DNA of 50,572 bases from Acanthamoeba sp. SK_2022b (lineage: Eukaryota; Discosea; Longamoebia; Acanthamoebidae), in the NCBI GenBank assembly GCA_027943245.1, contig JANDJZ010000323.1, positions 1 through 50,572 on the forward strand, in the 5' to 3' direction. Positions 11,567-22,173 of this stretch are shown piece by piece (the stretch's first letter is position 1; every line of letters begins with the position of its first letter). The notes beneath the pieces are model-generated. The model saw only the letters and a program-made list of their open reading frames with translations. It was not told the origin of the DNA and did no database searches. Position numbers and translations under genes: made by a program.

Positions 11567-14500
11567 TGTGTGTGTGTGTGGCGCGTGGTGTGTGTGTGGC
11601 GCGTGGTGTGTTCGGACGCTTGTCTTCGCCCTCCTCAGCTTGTGCTGTGCGGTGGTCTGTGTGCGTGTGCGTGTGCGCGTGAGAAGCAGCCGACCTCACG
11701 AAGATGGTATTTGACGCCAAACGAATTAGTGTCTCGGGTCGTCCACTGGCGACAGCTGAACTTGGGCAACGGCAGGCGCTCCTTGCCATCGGGCAGCGAC
11801 CAGAACTCGGCGAAGTCAAGCGTGACCAGCGCCGGCTCGTCGGGGGTCAGGTCAATCGCCTGCGCCAATGCAGCACTGGACGAGGGCATTCGATCAGTAA
11901 TAGGGCAGGGCCGATAAAAAAACATTTTGATGGTTTACGCACTCAAGCACTTCCGAGATGGCGACTGTCACAATCACTTGGCCCATCCCTGCACGGAATG
12001 CAACGGAGTGAGACACACAGCGGCTCGCGATGAGCAAGAGCGTACCCCTGCCGGAAACTATCTGCTGTCCCACGAGGCTCTGGGCATCCTTGACCTCCTG
12101 CTCGACCATCCTCATGTGCTCGTTCTTGTACTTCTCCAAGGTCCAATCCATCGACTCCTCATCAATGCCCATGTCCCCAAAGTCTTGCGACTGCAGACGC
12201 GTGGAGGCAGTGATCAGCTAGGCTTCGTGGCAAGACAAGGCCTCACGTGGTTGGTGCTGGTGGTTGGTGGCGGTTGTGTGCGTGCGTGCGTGCCTCTTCG
12301 TCGGTGAACTGCTCTTCACTCCCGTCTGTGCTGTGGCGGATCGAGTCAGAGCTGCGAAGCACGCTTCTCCTGCCGCTGCGTTTTAATCCTGCGCCGGATC
12401 AAACGTCAGATGTGAGCGGACGAGTGTATGTGAAGAGGCTACAGTGGCCAAGGCCACAAGGCAGACCTTTGGTCCGAGTGGCAAAGTGCAGAATCTTGGA
12501 AAACAGGTCGCCGACCGGCAACGCCTCGGCGTGGGCCAGAAAATCGTTGAGCTCGCTCGCCCAGCTATTGCGCCCAGCTTCGACACGGAAGGCGCTACCA
12601 TCGTCCTGTCGTGCCATCACCGCCACCACACGCTTCGTGAGGCCCCCAAGTCGAAGCTAAGAAGAGGGAGGCAGGGAGCGGGTACACCGGGCGCGGGATA
12701 GATCAAGGAAAACTCTTTGTCATCGATGAGAAACTGAATCCGCTTCTTGCCGTCGCGGTTGTCATCGTCGGATCCCATCCAGATTAGCTGCCCGTTGGCG
12801 TCGCTGCGCTCCACCCACTTCTCGTACTCCCTCTCCAGCTTGCCAGCCGTGTACCCGCCGCGCGCCGCATTTTCTGTCGACACTTCCTGCTCAACGACAA
12901 GATCACTCATTCGATCAGCCCAGAGCAGGGCCACAGATCAGCGAGGGCTCATACCTGCGCCGCTGAGGTAACCTCAACCACATCCATGGAGTCCTCCTTC
13001 TCCTTGCCTCGGCCGTGCTCAATGTCCATAGGCGCTGCTGGCTTTTCGACAGGCTCGGCCACCGGTGCCGATTCCAGTGCTTGCACAACGGCTAGCATCT
13101 TTCGATGTCCGCCCAACACGCGCTCCCTTTCCATGGCCTCCTCTACGTCGTTTGGATGGTCGTGGTAGAGGCGAACTCGACCGTAGAGCTCGAGATCGGC
13201 CAGCACCTTGGTGTGGGGATGCCATCGCGGGTAGTGGAACACCTTCTCGTGATTGTAGGGCGGCAACGCCATGTGCAGATGGAGGTGCTAGACACAACCA
13301 TACACAAACATGCGATCATCTCGATTTAAGAAGTCTGTGCATGCTAAAGATGGCCAGATTGATGAGCCCATGGTGTACCTTGACCGAAACCGGGAAGTTG
13401 TAGCCTGCAACCACGTAGTCTTCTACGTTCTTGCCCTGAAATCGTGCCAGCTTTCTTTGCTTGATTTCGTTGAGGCCCAACTCGTAGAGCCCTGTGTGGT
13501 GTCGAATGTGAACGCAGTGCATGCATACATTGCGTGGCCCAACGGCACGCAGAGGAGGATTGCACGCACGCTTGACCAGAGGGATGTCGTCCTTGGTGAG
13601 GTGCGTGATGTCCTCCACGACCCGAGTCGGTATGACGTCGAGATGCACGTCAGACACGCCAAACTTGTCCTCGAACACGATGATCTGCTCGTCTCTGTTC
13701 CCTCGCCAAGCAGGCGTCAGTGCCCAAGTAGTATCAGACATCCAACCCAACCAACTGCGCAGTACCGGTAGCACACACGGGAGCCGATGTCATTGCCTCG
13801 CACCAGGTCCAGGAACACGTTCTCGGGCACCTTGGCCGCATCCCTGGCCAAGCGCGGTCGCATTAGCCATTCCTCCGAAGTGGCATAGCACTGTCAACGG
13901 CAACAGGTCGCCCGTACCATGGAGAGAGAACGAATGCGCAGCCGGTGCAGGTGGCCACCGTGGGGTGGTTGGGTTTCTCGCACACAGGGCAGATCAAGCG
14001 GTAGTGTTCACCCAGGTCCTCGTGTTTGGCGCGCGCAGCCTCCCGCTTGGCCTCGATCGCCGCAAGCCGTTCTGTGCGAGTCAGACAACATGTGAGCTCG
14101 AGAGTGCGTCAACGCCAGAATTCACGAGGTGATCAATCACATAGGCGCGACAATTGAACCTGCGGAGAGGCTGGGTGCGCCTTGAATGTGCTGATCGGCC
14201 GCCGTGGCCTGCTTTGCTTCTTCGTTCTCTTTGCGCTCTTTCTCTTCGGCTTCCTCCCTGGCCTTTCGTTCGCTCTCCTCCTGCTTCCTCTTGGCCTCCC
14301 TTTCTTGGCTCTCTTTCTGCTCCATCTCCATTATTTGGTCGCGTATGATCATCTCCTCGTCCGTGAGCATGGCGTCGTCATCCTGCTTGCTCAACCCACA
14401 AACCTCGCACTGGTCGCCTGCTGTTTTGCCCAACTAAACACACGACATCAGCGACACCAATTAATAGAAAATCGTAATATATTTTTTTCCATTCTTATTT

Positions 14501-14676
14501 GCTGGCAATAATTGTTTTTATTGCTTTAGAAACCACCAAATAATAAAAAAAAACATCTTGTCGTCGAAGCGTTCTCATAATTTTGTGGCCACGTTCTTCT
14601 AACATAAACGAACCTGGTTTATGAATGTACAGGCGCGACAGACCCAATGCCAGCCACCACCTTCGACACCTTCCAT
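8871..14676 (-). CDS. Multidomain poly(ADP-ribose) polymerase: RanBP2 ZnF - coiled coil - Zn ribbon - HIT - UBA - UBA - UIM - PARP
   Basis: About 25 exons and roughly 1,200 residues by my joins. The start is ATG 14674-14676; an in-frame upstream ATG at 14829 is an alternative. The RanBP2-type finger (WHWVCRACTFINQ / CEVCGL) is split by the intron 14434-14613. A charged helix (about residues 40-110) and a four-cysteine ribbon (CPVCEKPNH ... CTGC) follow. The HIT domain has VFEDKFGVSDVHLDVIPTR, GYNFPVSVK and the triad HLHLHM (exon start near 13289). After a region I do not recognise come two UBA domains (EALEKLRLMGFTKEA; ELVIEMAGMGFDPENV) and a UIM-like helix (MDEDIAKTLQREEDE). The catalytic domain has YCMVCHKKH, the first triad residue in MAYHGT, Tyr in GGGIYLSPNSSMS, and Glu in EWVIFNPAQVLPCYLV, just before the stop at 8871-8873. 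The H-Y-E triad predicts ADP-ribosyl transfer with chain-forming capacity. Junctions near 13.92, 12.68 and 9.8 kb are uncertain. Confidence 0.75.
10346..10540. repeat. (CACAG)n pentanucleotide satellite, about 39 copies, in a PARP intron
   Basis: About 195 bp of perfect CACAG repeat on the plus strand (CTGTG on the coding strand). It lies in the intron that joins the exon ending HIGTSVLA to the exon beginning DTNFFVGMIGY. Degenerate units extend it a little on both sides. Confidence 0.95.
11502..11580. repeat. (TG)n repeat in a PARP intron
   Basis: A long TG run, interrupted once, followed by GCGTGG-containing imperfect repeats to about 11610. It sits in the intron between the exon ending KYHLRE and the exon beginning IVSRYVEDNW, on the strand opposite to the gene. 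Confidence 0.85.
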
Positions 14677-14929
14677 CTCGCTGCGCTGGGAAGGAAAAGC
14701 TTCTTTTCTGTGAAGGATTTCGTCACCTTTCGTTCCTCGAATTCCTGAAAAAGTGCAAAAACTGTGTTTTTTTTCCGTTGCCGAGAGAGACAAGCCGGGT
14801 GCGTTTGATGAACAACTAGATTCATTCATTTATATTTATTTATGACAACGATCCTTGAATTATTACTTGGCGCTTGCTTCCGTCATGATTTTAATTTATT
14901 TAATTTCAATTATAGATTTGAATTGCAGG
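14677..14929. promoter_or_regulatory. Shared upstream region of the divergent PARP and dolichyldiphosphatase genes
   Basis: About 250 bp separates the two chosen start codons and is partly AT-rich (14830-14915). Both genes would have to be served from here. No TATA box or other element stands out. The TTGCAG just before ATG 14930 could be a splice acceptor of a 5' leader intron. Confidence 0.4.
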
Positions 14930-15935
14930 ATGCCGCTCAAATCATGGTCGGTGACGTGTATCGAGTTCGAGGAGGGTGATCTGTTCTCGTTTGTGGTGGC
15001 CTTCTCGCAGCTGGCGCCGGTGTTCATCTGCGTGAGCCTCGCCACCTTGTGTGCCTTCCAGCGTGACCTCCGCGTGGCTGTGTTCTTCGTTGGACAGCTG
15101 TTCGACGCGGCCTTCAATCAGGTCGTCAAGCGCATCATCAAGCAGCCACGCCCTCATGGCATCACCAACGGTGCTCACCACCCACACCCACACACTGGGA
15201 CAAGACAAGACCAACGCATTGGTGTGCTGCAGCATCGCTGAGAACCGACTACGGGATGCCATCCAATCACTCCGAGTTCATTCTCTTCTTTTCCACCTAC
15301 GCCACGCTCATCGTGCTCTTTCGGTACCGCGGCTGGACGGGCCGTGTCTCTGCTTGTCAGTCCTCATTTGACGCTCCGCATCACAGGTGTCAGTTTCAAC
15401 ATCGGTTCTGGAAGGCGCCGCTCGTCGCCGGCCTGTATCTCATCGCGCTGGTGGTGGCCTACTCAAGGTAATCCCCTACCGTCGGGCTGGCCTGTAATTG
15501 TTGTCTTTGGCTGCGCCTCACCTGCCGCTGCTGAACCTCAGGTTGCTGTTCACCCACCACACCTTTGAACAAGTCGCGGTGGGTGCCGTTGTGGGCTTCT
15601 TCATGGCGATGGTCTGGTACGTCAGCCCTTCTCTACGTCGATGCGCCTCGCCTGCGTGTGGCTTCAGCTGATCCCGCGGGATGGTGTCTGCGCCCAGGTT
15701 CGCGCTGGACACGTACGTGTTTGGGCCGTATGTGTACCCCACCATCGAGGAGTGGTCGCTGGCCAAGTACTTCTACATCAAGGATTCCTGCAAGGTCGAC
15801 AACCTGCTCAAATGGGAGTGGGAGGAGTGCCGCAAGCGTGGAGGAATACACAACAACAAGAGGACACCCCGCACCTCCGTACGAGGCGCACTCGACGCCC
15901 TCAAGGAGAAGACAAGGAAGACAAAAACCAAGTAA
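14930..15935 (+). CDS. DOLPP1: Dolichyldiphosphatase (PAP2 superfamily), multi-exon
   Basis: Removes phosphate from dolichyl pyrophosphate in the ER membrane, recycling the lipid carrier used in N-glycosylation. The chosen start is MPLKSWSVTCIEFEEGD. All three PAP2 motifs are visible: KRIIKQPRP (first), YGMPSNHSEF (second, the PSNH form typical of dolichyldiphosphatases) and SRLLFTHHTFEQ split by an intron (third). Hydrophobic segments include LFSFVVAFSQLAPVFICVSL, PLVAGLYLIALVVAY and VAVGAVVGFFMAMVW. The C-terminus (GPYVYPTIEEW, a lysine-rich tail ending KTRKTKTK) stops at 15933-15935. About five exons. The exact 5' end is uncertain because an in-frame ATG exists at 14855 and a possible acceptor precedes the chosen ATG. 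Confidence 0.85.
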
Positions 15936-16101
15936 ACCAGAAAGAAAACGTTTTTCCATTCTATTTTATTTGTTTCCTGCAGTGCCCCAACCTCATCTGG
16001 ACGCTTCTGGAAGATTCATCTCGTCTGTCAGCAAGGCTGGGAGACTGAAGCACAACACAAGCTGCATAAATTAAGAACAAAGGCGACCACAGAGAGATCA
16101 A

Positions 16102-16632
16102 ATGAGTCATCGTCCTGGTGGAGGTGGCAGAAGCGGCGGAGGTCATCGAGGAGGAGGTGGGGGCGGCAGGAAGAAGAACGAGGTGTGTAAATTCTGGGCG
16201 AGCGGCAGCTGCAGGAAGGGGCAAAACTGCGACTTTCTACACACGAACGCAACCTCCAATCCATTCAGCGCCCTCAGCGGCGGAGGAGGAGGAGGTGGCG
16301 GAGGAGGTGGCGGAGGTGGACGGCAAGGTGGAGGAGGCCGTGGAGGTGGGGGTGGAGGAGGCGGAGGAGGCGGAGGAGGCGGAGGTGGCGGCCAAGTATC
16401 TAAGGCTCAAATCATCAAGACAATCGAGGAGGACTTCAGCGCGCTGCCGCAGTGGCCGTTTAGCGCCTACGCCTATGACAAGGGCGTGCCCAACACCATG
16501 TCAGGCGACATCAGCTTCGAGGAGCTCCGACTACAGTCCTACGCCGATATCAAGCAGACCGGCAACTACAACGCCACTGTACGTCATGTTTTACCTGCGT
16601 GCCCTCATGTGGCCAATGCGGGGAATCACTCA

Positions 16633-16668
<36 letters not shown>

Positions 16669-17881
16669 CCTTTTCGTGATGTGTAGAACCAGCGGATAGC
16701 GCAGCTGGCACAAGAGTACAACGAACGACGACAGAGAGTGCTGCAGGATCCCTTCTGCTTCTCCAACGACCGTGACACGCTGGCCATGAGCATAGGTAGA
16801 CAACATCATCAACAGCGTGCTATGAACTTAAAGGGATCGATAGCTGATTCGACTCGGCTCTTCTCACCAGGAGGTGGTGCACCAGCGTCCTCATCGATAT
16901 TCGGAACGTCGTCTGCAAGCGCGCCTGGCTTTGGCGCAGCAGCCCCTTCTATAGGCGGGGGCTTTGCAGCAATGTTGTCTGGCGGAGGAGGTACATGCCC
17001 GAGCCTTGCCTTTGCGGACGACGTGACCGCTGACGCAAACAACGAACATTGCAATTCGTGCGTGTTCAGGGGCACCTTCGAGCGGTCTCTTTGGCGGCGG
17101 AGCATCCGCAGCACCAGCTGGCGGCGGTCTGTTTGGGGCATCTGCTGGCGGCACGGGCGGCGGTGGCTTTTCGAGCCTCATTTCCGGAGGCAGCACGGCG
17201 CAGAGTGGCGGCGGTGGCTTCTCCAGCCTACTCTCGGCCGGGGTACGGCCATTCTACTTTTTAGCGCGCTTTGTGAGGTGCTGACTGACCCTTTTTGGTC
17301 GCCCAACACAGAGCGCCTCGACTCCACCCTTTGGCGGTGCGTCGGCACAGCCAGCAGCTTCAGGTGGCGGGTTCTCAAGTCTATTCGGCGGTGGCGGAGG
17401 AGCTCCGTCTGGAGGAGTGTTTGGTGGCGGTGCTCCTTCTGCCAGCGGTGCAGGAGGCGGCCTCTTTGGTGGCCCTGCTGCTGGCGGAGCCTCTGGGGGC
17501 TTGTTTGGCGGCGGTGCTCCTTCCGCCAGCAGTGCAGGAGGTGGCCTCTTTGGCGGTCCTGCCACCGGCGGCACGAGCGGAGGACTCTTTGGTGGCGGTG
17601 GTGGAGCAAGCGGAGGACTCTTTGGCACACCGGCGGCAACTGGCGGAGGCGGAGCACTTTTTGGTGCGACGACAGCAACGACACCAGCGGTTGCTGCTGC
17701 ATCGGGCCTGTTTGGTGGCAGCGCGCCTGCAACAGGAGCAACAGCAGCAACAGCACCGGCCGCCCCGACGATTTCTACCGGAGGTGGAGGACAACAGGAA
17801 GACTTGGCCGCCTTCCAGGCGCCCCAGTTCACGCCAGGCCACATCCCGGAGGCACCGCCGCCCGCTTCGCTGTGCTACTAG
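16102..17881 (+). CDS. NUP42: NUP42/NUPL2-like FG nucleoporin with CCCH zinc finger
   Basis: Cytoplasmic-face nuclear pore protein that should bind Gle1 during mRNA export. Order: glycine-rich N-terminus; CCCH finger VCKFWASGSCRKGQNCDFLH; a glycine tract with stretches of pure glycine; a folded segment (AQIIKTIEEDFSALPQWPFS, later QRIAQLAQEYNERRQRVLQD); then many GLFGG-type FG repeats; and a C-terminal motif QFTPGHIPEAPPP before TAG 17879-17881. The CCCH-first, FG-repeat and PPP-rich C-terminal tail layout matches NUP42, whose tail contacts Gle1. There are at least three introns (about 16579-16686, 16796-16870, and two in the FG region). It lies only 166 bp after the dolichyldiphosphatase stop on the same strand. 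Confidence 0.85.
16285..16395. repeat. GGN repeat encoding polyglycine
   Basis: Imperfect GGAGGAGGTGGC-type repeat coding for runs of glycine between the CCCH finger and the first folded segment of the NUP42-like protein. Confidence 0.8.
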
Positions 17882-18662
17882 GGGCCAGGAGCTTCGAGAC
17901 AGGTCAGTGTGGTGGCTGTACGCCCGACGTGCTCAGAAAATAATACAACTCCGCCGAGGCAAGCGGTGAAGAGAGAAGATCCCGCGCGGGCACGAGCCGT
18001 GTGCATGCTAAATCCGTGCTGCTGGCCCACAAAAGCGAACTGCCGGCCTGCAGCCACTTAACACGCTTCGTGTCAGCCACTTTGCGGCAGATGTGGGGGT
18101 GCAGCATTGAAGAATGTGAGGAATGGATTGGGTTTTGTCGGGAGCGGTTGCCGCATTCCGCAGATGGCTGTTTTGCGCCCTGCCGGCAGGGCGATCACGG
18201 AGCCATCTGGCTGACCGGGACTACTGGTGATGGGGAGGAGGCTCGCGACGGGGCAGCCGCAACGTGAGCTCGGGTGGCGCGAGGGGGAGTAACACGCGTC
18301 CGTTTCCCTCTCTCTCAAGAAGCTACAGGAAGCAAAGGACGTGAAGGATCTTTCTCTTTGAAAGGCGTTTGGCCGCATTTGCTCTCGCCGCCAGGCACAC
18401 AGGTTTGGCCACATTTGATTTTTATTTATTTTTTAATTATTTAATTATTGTGGTGCCCGATTTTCTTGTCATCTTATGCGTGCACCCTGTACGATGGAAT
18501 AATCAGCTGATGGCAACCCTGCGTCGCAGATTTTGTGGTGCACGCACTACTCAAGAGGCTGGCGTGTCTCTGCATCACCTCTCATCTGTTCCGGCAAAGG
18601 CCCCGTCTCCCCGACGGTTCGTGTTACCGTCGGCTGGAGATTTGCACAGATCTGTGCAGGTG
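17882..18662. other. Intergenic region with no recognised gene
   Basis: About 780 bp between the NUP42-like gene and the giant kinase gene. I see no domain on either strand. It contains an 18-bp perfect palindrome and a short AT-rich tract (18420-18460). It should hold the terminator of one gene and the promoter of the next. Confidence 0.5.
18176..18193. repeat. 18-bp perfect GC-rich palindrome
   Basis: The sequence cgccctgccggcagggcg equals its own reverse complement. It lies about 480 bp before the chosen start of the giant kinase gene. It could be a binding site for a dimeric factor. Confidence 0.6.
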
Positions 18663-21600
18663 ATGGAGCACGGGTCAGCTGCAGGCCAGCGCGGGACCCA
18701 ACGAGATGACGACTCATCCCATGCCCCTAGTACACAAACGCCCAACGCAAGCGGGTACATGCCCTGGCCTATCCAGCCTCGCACTAGTGTGTGTGTGTGT
18801 GTGGCTCATGTCTGACCGTCTGATTGCCCACCGTCCCAGGCAAACAACCTTCTTTGACGTGGGAAGCTACGGCGTGGTGGCATTTCTCTACGAGAGCTGC
18901 AAGACGAGGATTTTCCGTGCGGTGAAGGGCGGCCAGCGCTTCATCATCAAGGCCCTACACAACGATGTGCCCACCGTTGCTGAACTGCACAAGATCCGTC
19001 ACGAATACGCCGTGCTCAAAGACCTCAACATCGACGGCGTGGTGAAGGCCGTCCAGCTAGAGAGCTTCGGAAGCGGCCTTGCCCTCGTACTCGAACACTT
19101 TGACGGCATCACGCTACGCGAGGTGGGAAACCTCTCTCTTCTCTCCCTCTTCCTCCGTCTATTCTCTGCGATGCGCATCATTGACCCCTTATCGTGTCGT
19201 GTGGCAGCTGCTTCAGAGGAGGCGTATGCGCGTAGGCGAGCTGCTGCAGGTCGCCATCGAGCTCACGCGAATCCTGGGCGAGCTGCACAAGCAGGGCGTA
19301 GTGCACAAGGACTTCAAGCCCGACAACGTGCTCTACAATGAACGCACCGGCAAGCTACAGCTCATCGACTTTGGCATATCGACTCGGACGGGCCTTGACG
19401 GCAGCCCGCCCCGCTCGCCTACGGGCAAGTCCAGCAAGGAGCGCCAGAAGGAGTTGGAGGGCACCTTCGCGTACATGTCTCCGGAGCAGACGGGCCGCAT
19501 GAACCGTGCAGTTGACTACCGCACCGGTACTGCCTTTTACCCTCTGACACATCCGACGTGCTTTCCCATAACCCATGGCCCATGTGCTCTGTCTACACCA
19601 CCTGTGGTCGCAGATTTCTACTCGTTCGGGGTTACACTGTTCGAGTTGTTGACACAGCAGCAACCCTTTGTGGCCACGGATCCCATCGCCTACATCCACT
19701 ACCACATGGCCAAGCCGCCGCCCGATCCGCGCGACATCATCGTGGCCCACGAGGGACTCGAAGCCGAGCTGCCACCGCAGGGCCTGTGCAACGTGCTCAG
19801 TAAGCTGCTGGCCAAGACCGCCGAGGAGCGCTACCACAGCGACGATGGCCTTCTGGTCGACTTTCGCTTCCTTCACTCGCGGTTCATTCTTGCGCAGGCC
19901 GGCTCGAACACTGCCGCGCGCGAGCTCAATGAGTTTCAGGCCGGCGAGATGGACAAGCACAGCCGGTTCGTGCTGTCTCCCAAGCTCTACGGACGCGAGA
20001 ACGAGGTCGACCTCCTCTTGCAGGCCTATGCCCGTGTGGAAAAGGGCGGCGCCGTGGAGGCCGTTATGGTGCGCGGGTACAGCGGCATCGGCAAGTCCTC
20101 CATCATCAACGAGATCCACAACGCCATGGTGTGCCGCGAGGGAACTGACCGACGACGGGGCTACTTCATCACGTGGAAGTTCGACCAGCTGTGCAAGAGC
20201 ACGGCGAGCGTGGTGATGGCCTTTGGCGACCTCATCGAGCAGCTGCTGAGCGAAGGGCAGGAGGTGGTGGACGCGTGGGCCGAGCGGATTCGCGAGGCCG
20301 TGGGCGCCAACGGGCAGCTGCTGGTGGAGCTGCTGCCGGAGCTGCAGGTGGTGATCGGGCCGCAGCCGGCGGTGGCCGAGCTGGCGCCGGGCGAGGCGCA
20401 GAATCGGTTCAACCGCACCTTCCAGCAGTTCGTCCGCGTCTTCTGTGCGGCCCCGAAGGAGCCGCTGGTGATGTTCGTGGACGACCTGCAGTGGGCCGAC
20501 GTGGCATCGCTCAAGCTGCTCGAGCTCATCGCCTCCGACAACGATCTTCGCAACTTCCTGTTGATCGGAGCCTACCGGGACAACGAGGTCGACGCCACGC
20601 ATCCGCTCAACGCCACCCTCCGCGAGCTGAGCATCAAGGGCGTGCGAACGACCAGCATCGAGGTGAAGGCGCTGGGCCGAGAGCACGTGGTGGCGCTCGT
20701 GGAGGACACGCTACGGTGCGGGCGGGAGCGGGCGAGCGGTATGGCGAGCCTGCTGGAGGAGAAGACCAGCGGCAACCCGTTCTTCATCAACCAGCTCCTC
20801 CGCTCCTTCCACAGCGAAGGCCTGCTCCACTTTGCCTTCACCGGCACGTTCACGTCGCCGTCCTCGACGACGCTCTCCGCGAACGCGGATGAAGCCAGCG
20901 GGGTCTCTGCGGAGACGGCAAGGCTCGGCGGCGAGGGGATGGAGGGTGGGCGGTGGGAGTGGGACCTCGAGCACCTTCGCCGGGCCGTGGCCGTGACGGA
21001 GAACGTGGTCGATCTGATGGTGCAGCAGATCCAGCGACTAAGCATGCCGTCTCAGCAGGTGTTACAGCTGGCGGCGGCCGTCGGCGATCGCTTCTCGCTC
21101 GACACGCTGGTCATCATCTCGGAGAAGCCCCCGGCCCAGGTCCTCGAGGAGCTGTGGGAGCCCCTGCAGGCTGGCCTGGTCCTCCCCGCCGGCCGGACCA
21201 GCAGTAACAACAGCAACAGCGACTTGTTATCGATCGAGCTCGACGCGCCGGACATCACTGATGATTGCATGACTGTACCGAACGAGCCCGGCGGGTCGCC
21301 GTTGCAGCAGTCCCACCACCAGCGAACGTACAAGTTCCTGCACGACCGCGTGCAGCAGGCGGCCTACTCCCTCATCCCGGACGACCGACGGGCGGCCACG
21401 CACCTCCACATCGGGCGGCGGCTGCTGGCACACACGGGCGGCGACGAGGCCAAGATCGACGAGGAGCTCTTCGCCATCGTCAACCAGATCAACATCGGCG
21501 CCGATCTCGTCATCGCCAATAGTGACGACGTCAGCACGGCCGAAAGAGAACAGCTGGCGCGGCTCAACTTCGCGGCGGGAAAGAAGGCGCGCGCGTCGAT

Positions 21601-22104
21601 GGCCTACCACGCAGCCGTCAAGTACCTGGACCTCGCCATCCGCCTCCTCGGCGCATCCGATGACAACGACAACGACCAGGACACCGAAAACGCGAAGGAA
21701 GCCGCCTGCTGGCGTGCCGACCGACGCGGGCTGACGATGGAGGTGTTCCTCGAGGCCACGGTGGCCCAGTTCCTCAGCACGGACTTTGGCAAGGCCGAGC
21801 AGCTGTGCACGACCATGCTGCGACATGCGGCGACGCCCTTGGAGAAGGTGGCGGTGCACGAGATCCAGATGCAGTTCCACATCCAGCAGCACCAGATGCG
21901 GTCGGCGCTCGACATCGGGCTCGCAGCGCTGGAGATGCTCGGGGTGGAGCTGGTGGCCTCGCGGCCGACGCTGGAGCTGAGCGACGAGGAGTACTGCTCG
22001 GGGCTGGCCGAGATGAAGGACGAGGCCATGCTGGCGGCCATGCGCATTCTCATGAACCTGTGCGCGCCCACCTACGTCCTCGAGGTACACTCCCTCTCTT
22101 CCCC

Positions 22105-22173
<69 letters not shown>

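Noticed and set aside
12683..12893. WWE domain in the PARP gene (segment with QLIWMGSDDDNRDGKK)
   Set aside because: Only one tryptophan-centred motif is visible and the spacing of conserved residues does not fit well enough to call it.
19355..20686. 443-codon antisense frame opposite the giant kinase exon
   Set aside because: Histidine- and leucine-rich antisense shadow of a GC-rich exon with no domain.
20173..20892. Long alternative-frame reading frames, for example an Arg/Gly/Ala-rich one, inside the giant kinase gene
   Set aside because: They overlap the AAA ATPase exon, which has clear Walker motifs in another frame; high GC alone gives long open shadows.
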